A DNA stretch of 64,000 bases from Nelumbo lutea (Eukaryota; Streptophyta; Magnoliopsida; Proteales; Nelumbonaceae). Positions 23,615-35,302 of the stretch are shown in pieces. Numbering within the stretch: position 1 is the stretch's first letter; each line of letters starts with the position of its first letter. The DNA lies in assembly GCA_022828595.1 (NCBI GenBank), contig JAKGHH010000006.1, positions 12,644,499 through 12,708,498 of the forward strand. The letters are read 5' to 3'. Under the pieces are notes generated by a model that was not told the DNA's origin, ran no database searches, and saw only the letters and a program-made list of their open reading frames with translations. The translations under genes and the position numbers were made by a program.

Positions 23615-25156
23615 TGTCGAAGCCCTCAAAATTAGTACTAGTCCCACAATAAAATATTTGCAGTAAAAGTGGTTCTAGGTCGAATCCCACAGGGAGCAAA
23701 TCAGTAATCTCTTAGCCGAATGGATAAAGTAATTGTGTGGGAAAATTAAATAACTAAAATTAAAAGAATAACAAACTAAACAAACAAGAGAAAATCAATC
23801 TTACCGAATTCTGGTTCAAGGGTTCAGGTTGAATCGATTGGCCATCGATCCTAGGTACAATTCAGCATTCTTGCAATTCAAGCATTTAACCTTAGATTTA
23901 TTAGGATAGCCATAATAAACCTTGTGTTTTCCTAATTCAGTTGACCAAACCCAGCATTCGATCAACACTTATCACCACTCAACTGGGTACGATAGCATTC
24001 CATGTTAAACAATGATAGCATTAAGATTTGTGAATACAGTTAAACCAAAATAACAATAATTGAGATAGCTGCAATTATTGAATTTTGTTCCATCGATTCT
24101 TTTAGGTTGAACCATGTTAAAACATTGGTCAAAGGCTGTCACGAACAATTGACCCTAAAAGATATCAACCTAATTGCTACTTGTACCATTATTCGTGACA
24201 ATTACGGATCACCGAAATCATGGATAGCAGTAGGAAAATCAACATTAATTCAGTTTGTCAGACTAATTAACATTAACATCCAATAAAAATGTGCACAAGA
24301 ACCAATGAATACTTGAACTAAAAAAAAAATTAAATAAAGTAACTACAGAACCTCACAACGACACAATCGAACCTCCCCCCTTGAACCAGAAAAAGAAGCT
24401 TAGCTGCTCATGATCTGCGCAATCTCCATGCTTTGCTTCTCCATGGCCAAACTGATCTTCTTGAGTTGCTTGATGCTTGATTGCTGGATTATTGAGTGAT
24501 TGTTAGAGCTGGTTCGCCCCCCTCTTTATATAGCCAAAGGAGAGGGCTGTTTTCCAACTCCTTCTAGGAGATCATCTTATCCCTAGGGAGTCTTGATCTT
24601 ATCTTCTTTGAACTAATCCTATCCTATCTCTTATCTAATGCTCTAATCTCAATCTTCTTATCTCTCTATGATTACATTCAAGAATTTAGATCTGATAAAA
24701 CTCTCTCCTTGGAGATTACATTCGAAATTCGGACTCTTAACTCTTGAGTTCGAGTTGGGCTGCTTTAAAACTTGGGCTGCTTCAAGGTACTTCTGCGAGT
24801 TGGGCTTAAGTTGTGAAATGGGCCTGGCTGCGAACTTGCTCCGACTTCGGGCTCATTGTCGTACTTGATGCGAGCCGAATCTGTCAAAACCCAAAACATA
24901 AAAGTTGTGGGCCTTCCTTTCATCTTTCTAATGCTTCTTGAATTGTCCAATTCGGTGTCCGGAATTGAGAGTTAGGCCCAGATTACTGACTGTCGCCGAA
25001 ACTGTGCAAAATCACCCGATTTGCCCTGTTTTCTTCCAATTGCCTTCTTTATTGCCCTGAATCGAAATACAAGAGTAATGAGTCCATTTAAGTGCTAAAT
25101 AAATGTAAAAGAGTGAATATTAGGGGATAAAATTAGGGTTCGTTTTGGTCTCATCA
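23615..25156 (-). repeat. 3' LTR of the old Athila-like element
   Basis: In element orientation it starts TGATGAGACC at 25156 and ends CTTCGACA at 23615 (1542 bases). A TATA box is at 24533-24524. Its partner LTR is outside or lost, so the low-coordinate edge rests on the terminal CA and the change of sequence there. Confidence 0.65.
24524..24533 (-). promoter_or_regulatory. LTR TATA box
   Basis: The minus strand reads CTATATAAAG, about 620 bases into the LTR. It matches in kind and place the CTATATAAGG of the younger Athila copies. It is the probable core promoter of the old element. Confidence 0.6.
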
Positions 25157-25175
25157 AATCCTCCCACACTTAAAC
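25157..25175 (-). other. Polypurine tract of the old Athila-like element
   Basis: The minus strand reads AAGTGTGGGAGGATT directly before the LTR start TGATGAG. This is the plus-strand primer for reverse transcription in LTR elements and confirms that this LTR is the 3' one. Confidence 0.75.
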
Positions 25176-25596
25176 TTTGCCCATCCTCGGGCAAGGAAAA
25201 AAATAAAACTCAAGTAACACAAGAGAGACTAACTATTGATTTTCAATCTTTCTTTTTCTCTACATGAGGCCTGGTTCATTTCATGCTTTAGTTCAGATTT
25301 GGTAACCTTTCCCTTTTCATCTCTTTCTCCCCTTTTTCTTGTCCAAGAATGATCGCAAATCCCCTCATGGTCCCAAGTTAAATCGATAGTCAAGGAGACA
25401 AGCCTTCCAGGGTTGAATCTCCTTGGACTGCATGGGTGCTCATTGCTTTTAACAAACCAATTCAGCCAGATGCAATTACTTTCCTTTGAATCAAAACAAG
25501 GTGTGCTTATTGCCATAAGCTTGCTATGTATCACATCTTCACCACTTAGTGTGAATTCCTAGGATCTGAAGGTGAGAATGGGGTTGGGGTTCTAGG

Positions 25597-25765
25597 GTGA
25601 GTGCATTTTATGCTCCATCTCACCCTTGACTTCTTTTCAAGATGTAAGTGCATTTTATGCTCCATCTCACACTTGCTTTCATTTCTAGATGTGAGTGCAT
25701 TTTATGCTCCGTCTCACACTTGTTTTTTGTTTCTAGATGTGAGTGCATTTTATGCTCCATCTCAC
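25597..25765 (-). repeat. Four-copy 27-base hairpin array in Athila 3' region
   Basis: Units at 25597-25623, 25644-25670, 25691-25717 and 25739-25765, so starts are 47, 47 and 48 bases apart. On the plus strand each begins GTGAG (one GTAAG), contains GCATTTTATGC (a stem of four with a three-base loop) and ends CTCAC, which pairs with the beginning. The same unit occurs three times in Athila copies B and C. Confidence 0.85.
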
Positions 25766-26116
25766 ATTAGTCACGATTTTAGTTTCAAACTCCCTTTCTT
25801 TTTTTTTTTTTCACAAGAATCACAGGGTTACACCGCCTGATCCATGAATTCATTGATCGTGGTCTCTATATGCCTAACACAGATAATTATGTGAAAATCA
25901 ATCAAACCCTTATGCATCTTGCCTATTGATCGATTAAAATCATGAGGTACCATATAAAGCCAAGAAAGATTCAGTTAGTCATGCTTGCATCCTATCTTAT
26001 CTATTCAGCCTAAGCACAATATTCCTGATAAGTTGAAATCGTTCAAGGATAAGTTTCTATGGAGCAGAAATTTCAAGAAGGTAAGGTATCCCAAATTTCC
26101 ATCAGATTTTCGTAAT

Positions 26117-26151
26117 CCCCCCACACTTAAGTTATACATTGTCCCCAATGT
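26117..26151 (-). other. Internal purine tract and ACATTG/CAATGT inverted repeat
   Basis: In element orientation ACATTGGGGACAATGT (26151-26136) is followed by AAGTGTGGGGGG (26128-26117). The same pair of signals stands after the integrase gene in copies B and C. The purine tract repeats the style of the true polypurine tract about 1 kb further on. Confidence 0.65.
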
Positions 26152-26325
26152 ATGTGATTATGCATAAAGTAGAAGGATTTGGGGGTACTTCCTTGTTTGT
26201 CTTGTTGGGTTCCTGCTAAACACAAAAAATCAAAATCAAACAAAATAACAAAATTAACTAAACACAATGGGTTGCCACCCACAAGCGCAATTGTTTAACG
26301 TCGTTATGCTCGACGTCCTCCTTTG

Positions 26326-26733
26326 CTACTTTAGCTCTCGTGGTTTCAGCTTTCGGTGTGCTCCCCTTCCATCCATCATTGGCGGGTTCAAATCTGGAAT
26401 AGGGGCCTTCATATCCAATTGTGCACTCGATTCTAGCTCCTCATTCATATCTTTTTCAAACAATTCCTGCACAGTTGGATCAATAGAGTCAACTGAATGG
26501 TCTTCATTTGGGTACTTCATAGCTTCAAAAATATTAAATTTAATAGTCTCCCCGCCGATTTTGACGGAGAGGGTACCCTCATCCACATCTATTTTGGTCT
26601 TTGCCATTTTCATAAATGGCCTGCCTAATAGAAGTGGGGCTGAACTTTCGATCGTGTCCTCCTCCATCTTTAGAATGTAAAAATCAGTTAGGAAAATTAA
26701 ATCGTTAACCTGCACCATTACATTCTCAACAAT
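26326..26733 (-). pseudogene. Athila-like aspartic protease fragment
   Basis: An open minus-strand frame of about 130 codons. It carries MVQVNDLIFLTDFYIL, LLLGRPFMKMAKTKIDV and GTLSVKIGGETIKFNI, the C-terminal half of the retropepsin-like domain that lies between gag and RT in Athila and related gypsy elements. The catalytic Asp segment lies upstream and is cut off by the insertion of copy A at 26734. Downstream the frame ends without RT. It is a relic without activity. Confidence 0.8.
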
Positions 26734-28344
26734 TGATGAACTTACAATTTATCTATAATTTTTGAGGACTTTAGCATGGATTTTTATGCCGGTTTTATTA
26801 ATTTTTGCCTTAATTTAGCTTAATGCTAAGAATAAGTTCAGGGATAATCAATCCAAGAAAAGGAAGGAAAAAGGCAAGAAAAGAAGGTTCAAAAAGACCA
26901 ATTTCAGTCCAGCCCGGTCATGGAAGCAAGAGAGAGCACTTCGGCCCAAAAAGAGCAAGTGAATTCCTTGAGAAAACCCAAGAAAATAAAGCCTAGCTAT
27001 GAGGAGAATTCGGCCCAGCAAGGAAGGCCCATTTTTAGCCCAAATAACAGCCTAGAGTGTAGCCCACATGAGCTCAAAAGCAAGCTAAGTTGTAGCCCAA
27101 ATAGCAGCCCAAAGGGAGCTAGGGGCGGCAACTTTTAGGAGTTTCTTGAAGAGAAGGAGGGAGCACTCTAGAAGGTTCATGAGGGGTGTAATACACCCCA
27201 TTCTAGAGGCTTCAAGAAGGGGCAAGAGCCCCCTTGAAAAACTATATAAGGAGGCCTCTAGGAGGGGAGAAAGTTGTTCAATTGCTTGAGAGGAAGGCTC
27301 TCCCACTCTTAGAGGTTCGGCCACCTTGAGAGAAGAGAAGAGAAGAAGGCTAGGCGCAAGGAAGAAGAAGAAGAAGGGCTGAAGGAAGTTCAAGACAAGC
27401 AAGCTAGAAGAAGAAGGTGAGTTCGAATTGAGAGTTTGTGATTCAAAGATCTTCTGTAATAAATCATTTGTAGTTTCATTCTCTTTTGATTTGAATTCAG
27501 TTTCTTAGTTATATGTTCTTTCTTCTTTCTCCTTGTTTCCATTCTTCCTTGATGTATTTCAGCTTGTAAAATTTCAGTTCAGCAATCTAATTCTTTTTGA
27601 TTCATTCAAATGGTCATGCATTGTATTTGAAGTTTCTTGAATAAGGGTGTGATTGTAGATTAATTCGGCCAACTAACCTTCGAAACTCAGATCTGAATTC
27701 TCAGATCTGAGATTGCAAGATCTGAATTGCTTGAAAGAGAATTCAGATCTGCAATTTTCAGATTGGGCGAATTAATCTACAGCTTGGAATTCCTAGAGTG
27801 CTTGAGAGAGACTCTAGGAATTCAGATCTACTATTCAAGAACTGAATTGAGTGCAAGGTTAGAGATAACTTGCACAATTCAGTTGGTGATCAATTCAGAT
27901 TTGAATTGATGCCTTAGAAGTGTTTGAAGAAATGCATGCATGAGGATTAGATTCTTGCTAGAGATAGAAGAACCGTCACTCATGCATAGGATGAACATGC
28001 ACTTGAGAGAGGCTGTTCATGACCTTGGGGTTTCACCAAACCAAGGCTCAATCATGATTTATTCGAATGATCCAAATTGATAGATTGCTGAATTCTGAGA
28101 TTGACATTTACTGCTTACTCTTCTAACCTGAATTGAAGGCAATTGGACCAATGATTTAGATAGATTTTAATTTAGGATTTCTTAGCTTTCATTAGAGTTT
28201 TGATTTATTTGTTGATCAGATAAGAAATGTTCAATTTAGTATTGGTAATTGTTTCCTAAATCCTCGTGGGAACGATACTTCACTCACTACTTTATTACTT
28301 GAACGGCTAGTGCACTTGCTAGTGTCACAATGAGCCACACATCA
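26734..28344 (+). repeat. 5' LTR of Athila copy A
   Basis: 1611 bases, from TGATGAACTT to ACACATCA, so the ends form the inverted pair TGATG/CATCA. It matches the 3' LTRs at 42130-43823 and 57755-59363. It has a TATA box at 27242 and several AGATCT words in its 3' part. Few differences from the copy C LTR were seen in the stretches compared, so the family is young. Confidence 0.9.
27242..27251 (+). promoter_or_regulatory. TATA box in the Athila LTR
   Basis: CTATATAAGG, about 510 bases into the LTR. It is the probable start of element transcription, so U3 is upstream and R/U5 downstream. Confidence 0.65.
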
Positions 28345-28350
28345 AGTTTT

Positions 28351-28368
28351 TGGCGCCGTTGCCGGGGA
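28351..28368 (+). other. Athila primer-binding site (tRNA-Asp type)
   Basis: TGGCGCCGTTGCCGGGGA, the complement of the 3' end of plant tRNA-Asp, as known for Athila elements. It starts six bases after the LTR. Confidence 0.9.
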
Positions 28369-30085
28369 TTTAGAGAAACAATATTAGGAAACATTGAGCA
28401 TTCTTAATCTGATCTCATTCAGCATTGCATTCATAGTTGGGTTAATTTGCTAACTTTTTCATTTCAGCTTGGACTGCAACTGCTGTACTACTGTAGTTAT
28501 GTTTCTTCTTTCTTAAGTAGATTACTTTCTTTTTTTTTGTTTCAGTTTCATTTTAATAAAGGCATATTTGATTTCTATTCAATCTTGATGTTGTTCCCTT
28601 CAAAAAGAAAAAAAAAAAAAATTCACATAAACATGAGTGTTGCAGATCTGAGTTGCATTCGGCACTCAGATCAGCAGATTTCAGATCTGCAGCACTCAGC
28701 CGAAAAGAGTTGCTTGTGTTTCAGATTTTATTATTCTTTTCTTTCATTACAAAAAGAAAAAAAAAAACAAATGAAAAAAAAAAGGGGGAGATCTTTTGAA
28801 CAACCAGAGGAGCAATTGAGAATTCGGATCAGAACTCAGATCTGAGTTCAGATCTGAATTCTGCTATTGCAGATCTGCAACAGTTCAGATCTGAGTTCCT
28901 CTGAACTCAGACCTGAACTGATGAAATTTTGAGGGGAATTGGGTGTCATCACCACCCCAATTCACCCTAGGGCACTTCTGCTATTCCCCAAAAACAATTT
29001 GGTAGCAATAACTGAAGGTAAGGCAATTGAGAATTCAGATCCAAACTCAGACTTGAGTTCAGATCTGAATTCTGCTGTTACAGATCTGCTCAGTTCAGAT
29101 CTGAATTCCTCTGAACTCAGATCTGAACCGATGCAAGTTTGAGGTGAATTGGGTGCCATCACTACCCCAATCCACCCTATGATACATCCAACCTGCCTCA
29201 AGGGTGAATGGATTGCAAGGAATGAGAGAAATTCAAATCTGAAATGCAGTTGATATGATGTGAGGACTGAACTGATACAGAGCATACTATGAATTCTGGG
29301 TGGACTGAATTCTTGGCTTTACCCACTTGTAACCGAGCTACATTAGCTAAGGAGGTGTATGTTTGGATTGAATAATTGTTATGCCTCAGATATTTAAGAA
29401 AAATTAGCACTTTCCAAGTATTTCTTTTAGCATTCAGATCTGTAGCAGGGCTGCTATAGTGCAACAGTTAGCAGACCTGATTTCAGATTTCTACAAAAGT
29501 TGTATGGGCCGAATAGCTTGCAATACCAAACATTGCAGACCCAATTTTCAGGTCTTAGCAAGTGTTTGATATGCATCAGCTATACAGGTTTGAGCTTCAA
29601 TTGTAGAGTTTTTAACCCAAGCCTAACTCAGGACTGGTTTTAGTTTATTTCAGATCCTTTTAATTTTTTTTTTTTTTTTTTTCAGATCAGATCTGATTTC
29701 AGCCCTAAAGCATCACAGAATTGATTCCAACCTTAATGGATGTATATTGTAGTGTATACCAATGAGTGTGTATGAGATATCCAGCTCAGATCTGAATTAT
29801 TATTTATTAATTTCTCTAGACTAACAATACCAAAGACTTGTAGATCTGAACTCAGATCTAAATTGGGTCTGAATTCAGATGTTGCAATCGATGGATGTAG
29901 ATAAAGGAACCTTGAATAAGATGATTGGTTTAAATCTGCTTTTAGTATAATCGGCTTCATTTATTCATGATAGGATGTAGGTTTTGTATTCCAATACTTC
30001 ACTTTACATTTTCAGTGTGATAGGATTAGTTATTTATTTTCTTTTGTGAATATTGGCATTTTTATTGCTTTGACTTTAACAGTTT
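28369..30085 (+). other. Leader of Athila copy A, rich in AGATCT
   Basis: About 1.7 kb of non-coding leader between primer site and gag. It contains many CAGATCTGA-type palindromes and a two-copy repeat (28813-28974 and 29034-29178). T- and A-runs interrupt it. Small frames here show no gag similarity. Confidence 0.7.
28813..29178 (+). repeat. Tandem duplication in the Athila leader
   Basis: Units start at 28813 and 29034 (221 bases apart). Both run from CAATTGAGAATTC through two or more CAGATCTGA words to an AATTGGGTG..ATCAC..CCCCAAT..CACCCTA end. They differ at roughly a tenth of positions. Confidence 0.75.
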
Positions 30086-32405
30086 ATGACAAGCAGACCT
30101 GAACTGGAAGAGATCCTTTACGACCCAGAGATTGAACGGACTCTCCGTGTCCGTTTGAGAGCTGCTAAGCAAGTCAGACAAGAAGCGCAAGAAATGGCTG
30201 AACAAAGAACTATGATGGATTATGCCAAGCCCACCCTCACCGGGACTGTCTCCAGCATTATCAGGCCAACTATTGCTGCCAATAACTTCGAAATTAAACC
30301 GGCCATAATCCAAATGATACAAAATACGGTTCAGTTTTGTGGTATGGCCCATGAGGATCCGAATGCCCATATTGCTAACTTCTTGGAAATCTGTGACACC
30401 TTCAAACACAATGGGGTAAGTGATGATGCCATCCGGCTGAGGTTATTCCCATTTTCTTTGAAGGATAAAGCCAAAGCTTGGTTGAACTCATTACCGGCAG
30501 GATCTATAGCCACATGGGACGAAATGGCCAGCCGTTTTCTCTCTAAATATTTTCCCCCTTCTAAAACTGCTAAAATGAGGAATGACATCACTACTTTTTT
30601 CCAGCAAGAGGGAATCTTTATATGAGTCATGGGAACGATACAAGGAGCTGTTAAGGAGAGTTCCTCACCATGGCCTCCCCATTTGGCTGCAAGTGCAGAC
30701 TTTCTATAATGGTCTTACTGACTCAAATAAGACCATATTAGATGCTGCAGCCGGAGGATCCATAAATAATAAAACTCCTGAGGTTGCCCATGCACTTATT
30801 GAGGAAATGGCAGCCAACAATTATCAATGGCATTCGGAAAGGACTCAAACTAGGAAGCAGCAAGGCTTGTATAATGTTGACACTTATACAGCACTAGATG
30901 CACAAATAGGAGCACTCAGTAAAAAAATAGATGAAATGCAGATAGCTGCCATGCATGTGCAGCCTCTTAATTGTGAATTGTGTGGGGGAGGCCACATCAG
31001 TACAGACTGCCAAGTTGGCAATCAGTTCAGACCATCTACTGAACAAGTTGACTATGTCAGCAATTCGTCAAGACAGCAGGGTTACCAGAGTCACCATACT
31101 TTTCATCCAGGATGGAGGGGACATTCAAACCAGTCCTGGCCAAATCAGCATATTTCCAAGCCGTTCCACCAGACTTATCATCAGCCTGAACCGAAATCCA
31201 ATTTGGAGGAACTGATGACAAAATTTATAGCAGGTGCAGAAACTAGGTTCCAGAACCAGGAAACTTCAATCAAAAACCTGGAAAACCAAGTGGGGCAATT
31301 GGCACAATTAATCTCTTCCAGACTGCCGGGAACTCTTCCAAGCAACACTAAAGTGAATCCACGAGAGCAGGTGCAAGCTATTACCTTAAGAAGTGGAAAA
31401 GAGTTGCCTGAGGTAGAAAAGAAGAATTGGGCTGAACCCAAGGCAGAAACAAGCCTTGGAACCAGACAACAGAAGACGGAACAACTAGAAGCACAACAAG
31501 GGATGCACCAACAACCACAAGTTCCATTCCCTAACAGGCTGAAGCAACAAAAATTGGAGAAGGAATTTGGTAAGTTTCTTGAAATATTTAAAAGTTTACA
31601 TATTAATATTCCTTTTACTGATGCTTTAGCCCAGATGCCACACTATGCAAGGTTTTTGAAGGAATTATTGGCAAACAAAAGGAAACTGGGAGATGTGGCT
31701 ACAGTTGCATTAAACGAGGAATGTTCTGCTATCCTTCTGAACAAGCTGCCTCAGAAACTCAAAGATCCAGGGAGTTTCACTATTCCTTGTACCATTGGCA
31801 GTTTAAAAATTGAAAAAGCTTTATGTGACCTGGGAGCTAGCATCAATTTAATGCCATATTCTATCTTCAAGAAATTGGGGTTGAATGAACCCCAACCCAC
31901 TAGAGTGGCATTACAATTGGCTGATAGATCCATTAGACATCCTAGGGGGATCATAGAAGATGTGTTAGTTAAAGTTGACAAATTCATTTTTCCAGTTGAT
32001 TTCATTGTGTTAGACATGCAAGAAGATGTGGAGGTCCCGCTTATCCTAGGGAGACCCTTCCTGGCTACTGGGAAAGCAATGATTGATGTCCAACAAGGAC
32101 AACTCAGCCTTAGGATACAAGATGAGGAGATAATTTTTAAAATGTCTGATGCTATGAAACATGCACCCTCTAGTGATGATTCTTGTTTTATGATTGATGC
32201 CATTGAATTGACAATTGATGAATGCTTCCAGGTAAGTAGAATAACTGATCCTCTTGAACTCTGCCTCCAGCAGGGAGAACTTGAAGAAACAGAAAATGAA
32301 AAAATAAACCTCATGATAGCATACCTGAACGATAAGCCTCAATTCAAGGGAAAGGGGTTTCTCAAATTAGAGAACTTAGGCAAAATTGCCCGGACCATCA
32401 GGTAA
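30086..32405 (+). pseudogene. Athila copy A gag-protease, frameshifted
   Basis: Starts at ATG 30086 (MTSRPELEEILYDPEIERTL). The gag core (WLNSLPAGSIATWDEMASRF) is followed at about 30610 by a two-base shortfall in a G run (copy B has GAGGGGG), which shifts the frame and ends the first part at 30625. The second frame runs to 32405 and contains the CX2CX3HX4C knuckle (CELCGGGHISTDC), a Gln-rich linker and the aspartic protease (CDLGASINLMPYSIF, then LILGRPFLATGKAMIDV). One extra A near 32385 takes the frame out before RT. Whether these indels are biological or sequencing error cannot be told here. Confidence 0.85.
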
Positions 32406-34112
32406 GCCATCACCCCAAGAACCCCCCACCCTTGAACTGAAGCAATTACCATCCCATTTAGAGTATGCTTTCCTTGAGGAACCATCAGATCTCCCCGTGA
32501 TAATTTCCGCAGCACTGAATCCCTTACAAAGAGAAAAAATTATTAAGAGTGCTGCGGAAACACAAAAATGCTATAGCTTGGAAGGTAGAAGATATCAAAG
32601 GCATTAATCCATCAATCTGCACTCACAGAATTTTGATGGAAGAGGACAGCAAGCCTTCCGTTCAGCCTCAAAGGCGCCTGAATCCCAACATGAAAGAAGT
32701 GGTAAAGGCTGAAATAATTAAGTTGTTAGATGCTGGGATAATTTATCCTATTTATGATATTTCTTTTGTAAGCCCTGTGCAAGTTGTGCCCAAAAAAAGG
32801 GGGTACGACTGTTGTTCCAAATGAGAAAAATGAACTCATCCCTACTAGAACCATTACCGGATGGCGTGTGTGTATTGACTATAGAAAATTAAATGAAGCC
32901 ACCCGGAAGGACCATTTCCCTCTCCCATTTATGGATCAAATGTTGGAGAGGCTAGCCGGGCATGAGTATTATTGTTTCTTGGATGGATATTCAGGGTATA
33001 ACCAGATACCAATTGCACCAGAAGATCAAGAAAAGACCACTTTTACTTGCCCTTATGGAACCTTTGCATACCGAAGGATGCCCTTTGGGTTATGCAATGC
33101 CCCAGCAACCTTTCAATGATGTATGATGTCTATATTTTCTGATATGGTTGAAAAATTAATTGAGATCTTCATGGATGATTTTTCAGTTTTTGGCTCTTCA
33201 TTTGATGCATGTTTGAATAATCTGGAACAGGTGCTTACTAGATGTAAAGAAACACATCTTGTGTTGAATTGGGAGAAATGTCATTTTATGGTGCAAGAAG
33301 GCATAGTGCTTGGACACAAGATCTCTCAAAGAGGTATAGAAGTCGACAAGGCCAAGGTGGAGGCAATTGAAAAATTACCAACCCCAACATCTATTCGTTC
33401 TTTGAGAAGTTTCTTAGGACATGTCGGATTCTATAGAAGGTTTATTAAAGATTTCTCAAAAATTTCCAAGCCATTATCTACCTTGCTTCAGAAAGAAGTG
33501 CCTTTTGAATTTTCAACTGAATGTCTTCATGCTTTCAACATCTTGAAAGACAAATTGATCCATGCACCTATCATGATAGCACCAGATTGGACCCTCCCAT
33601 TTGAATTGATGTGTGATGCGAGTGATTTTGCTATAGGAGCTGTTTTAGGACAAAGAATGAACAAACATTTTCAGCCAATTTACTATGCTAGCAGAACCTT
33701 GACTGGACCCCAACTCAATTACACCACCACAGAAAAGGAGCTGTTAGCAGTAATATTTGCACTTGATAAGTTTCGTTCATATCTGATATTATCCAAGGTT
33801 GTTGTCCACACAGATCACTCGGCATTAAGGCACTTGCTTACCAAGCAAAACTCAAAACCAAGACTGATCAGGTGGATCCTTTTATTGCAAGAGTTTGACA
33901 TTGAGATTAGAGACCTGATGGGTGCTGCAAACCTGGCTGCTGACCATCTCTCCCGGTTGGACACGGTAAGCTCAAAAGAGGAGATAACCAGCAACATTCG
34001 AGAAGAATTTCCGGATGAGCAGTTGTACTCAATACAGAAATACTCATATCCTTGGTATGCTGATTTTGCTAATTATCTAGCTGCACAAGTCCTTCCTCCT
34101 AACCTTTCATAA
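32406..34112 (+). pseudogene. Athila copy A reverse transcriptase and RNase H, broken
   Basis: Frames at 32386-32607, 32549-32824, 32784-33119 and 33123-34112 together cover RT and RNase H. Visible motifs are VCIDYRKLNEATRKDHFPLPF, YCFLDGYSGYNQIPIA, MPFGLCNAPATFQ and the active-site FMDDFSVFG, then RNase H with [31 protein letters not shown] and [11 protein letters not shown]. The breaks are a frameshift near 32540, another near 32800, and a stop at 33117-33119 where copy C has CGA. The clade is Athila by its RT motifs. It is not functional as assembled. Confidence 0.85.
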
Positions 34113-35302
34113 TCAACAGAAAAAGAATGATTCTTTTACTCTGATGTACAAAATACTAATCTGTGGAGGAACCCTTATTTTTGTATAAATTGTGTGGCAG
34201 ATCAGAATCAATAAAGGGAGATGTGTCCCCGAGGAGGAGATGGAGTCGGTACTCCCAATTTTTGGCCATGATAAAGAAGGCAGGAGGGTCATTGTTGGAG
34301 CTAGATCGCACACGGTAAGCCAAGGTTTGTGCAATCACAGGTTTTTTAATTGGCCCACACTCTTCAAAGATGCCCATCCGCGATGTGGTCGCACCGATGT
34401 GACAAGATGCCAATAGATCGGGAAACATTTCCCGACGGAATGAAATGCCTTCCTTTCCCACTTACATATTTTAATCCTGTGAAAATCTTTGAGTGTTTGG
34501 GGTATAGATTTCATGGGACCTTTCCCGAATTCTTTTGGGAAATAAGTACATCGCTCGTTGCAGTTGACTATGATATCCCAAATGGGTAGAAAGCGCATTG
34601 GCTTTACCCACAAATGGACTCAAGAAGGGTAGTACACTTCCACTAAAAGAAGCTATTTTCTTCCGCGATTTGGCACTCGCGAGCTATAATTAGTGATAGG
34701 GGAACCCTCACTTATTTGCAATAGCCAATTTGATAGGTTAATGCAGAAATATGGGGAATTACACATAAATTACGGGCATACCCTTATCACCCTCCAACCA
34801 GTTGGCACAAAGTGAAATTGGCTAACAGGGAACTCAAAAAGAATTTCTGGCAAAAGACCGTAGCATTTCCACCAGAAAAGATTTGGTCCATCAAACATTA
34901 GATGATGCATTATGGGCATCACAAAACTGGCATTTTAAGAGCACCTATTGGCCATGTCCCTCCTGTTTTTTTTCTTCCCACCTACAGATTGGTCTTTTGC
35001 TAAAGCATTTTTGCCATTTATACCTCCAGTTGAAATTGGAACACAAGGGCCTATTGGGCTCTTAAATTTCTTAAATTTTGACATTCAGGCTCACAGGGGC
35101 TTAAAAGGACGGTTGCAATTGAATGAATTGGGATGAATTCAGGGCACTTACCACCTATGAGAATGCCAAAGTTGTAAAAAGAAAGAATAAATCAAACTGG
35201 CATGATAAAGAACTTGCTGAGACGGGACTTTTATGTCTTAGGCCAACAGGTATATGTTATATAATTCCCGTCTCCGCTCTGTTTCCAGGTAAGCTGAGAT
35301 CC
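34113..35302 (+). pseudogene. Athila copy A integrase remnant at a contig end
   Basis: Collinear with copy C integrase (62000-60700 on the minus strand) but with an indel every 10-30 bases, so no frame survives beyond about 70 codons. Recognisable pieces include HDKE near 34268-34280 and FMGPFPEF-like sequence near 34510. The density of errors rises towards the N gap, which fits a poorly covered contig end. Confidence 0.75.

Larger units (their letters stand above)
23615..26733 (-). mobile_element. Old Athila-like gypsy element, internally deleted
   Basis: On the minus strand, a 3' LTR (23615-25156) is preceded by a polypurine tract, a 27-base repeat array, an inverted repeat and then directly by protease sequence (26326-26733). 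RT, RNase H and integrase, which should lie between protease and the 3' region, are absent, so this is a deletion derivative. Athila copy A has inserted inside its protease at 26734 (ACAAT precedes that LTR). The gag part and 5' LTR are not seen in this window. Confidence 0.75.
26734..35302 (+). mobile_element. Athila-type gypsy element, copy A (cut at the N gap)
   Basis: Order on the plus strand: 5' LTR, Asp-tRNA-type primer site, long leader, gag, protease, RT, RNase H, and integrase damaged up to the gap at 35303. No 3' LTR is seen before the gap. The 5-base flank of its 5' LTR is ACAAT, whereas the 3' LTRs of copies B and C are flanked by CTATG, so copy A is a different insertion from B and C. 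Protein differences also separate A from B/C (for example LDAGII against LDVGII and EVDKAK against EVNKAK). Confidence 0.85.

Noticed and set aside
25597..25765. Regular repeat-spacer pattern as a CRISPR-like array
   Set aside because: Plant nuclear DNA, only four units, spacers mutually similar, and the motif belongs to a retrotransposon 3' region.
28447..28845. 132-codon plus-strand frame at the start of the Athila leader
   Set aside because: Low-complexity Phe/Ser/Lys translation of homopolymer runs, before the true gag ATG; no similarity to gag.
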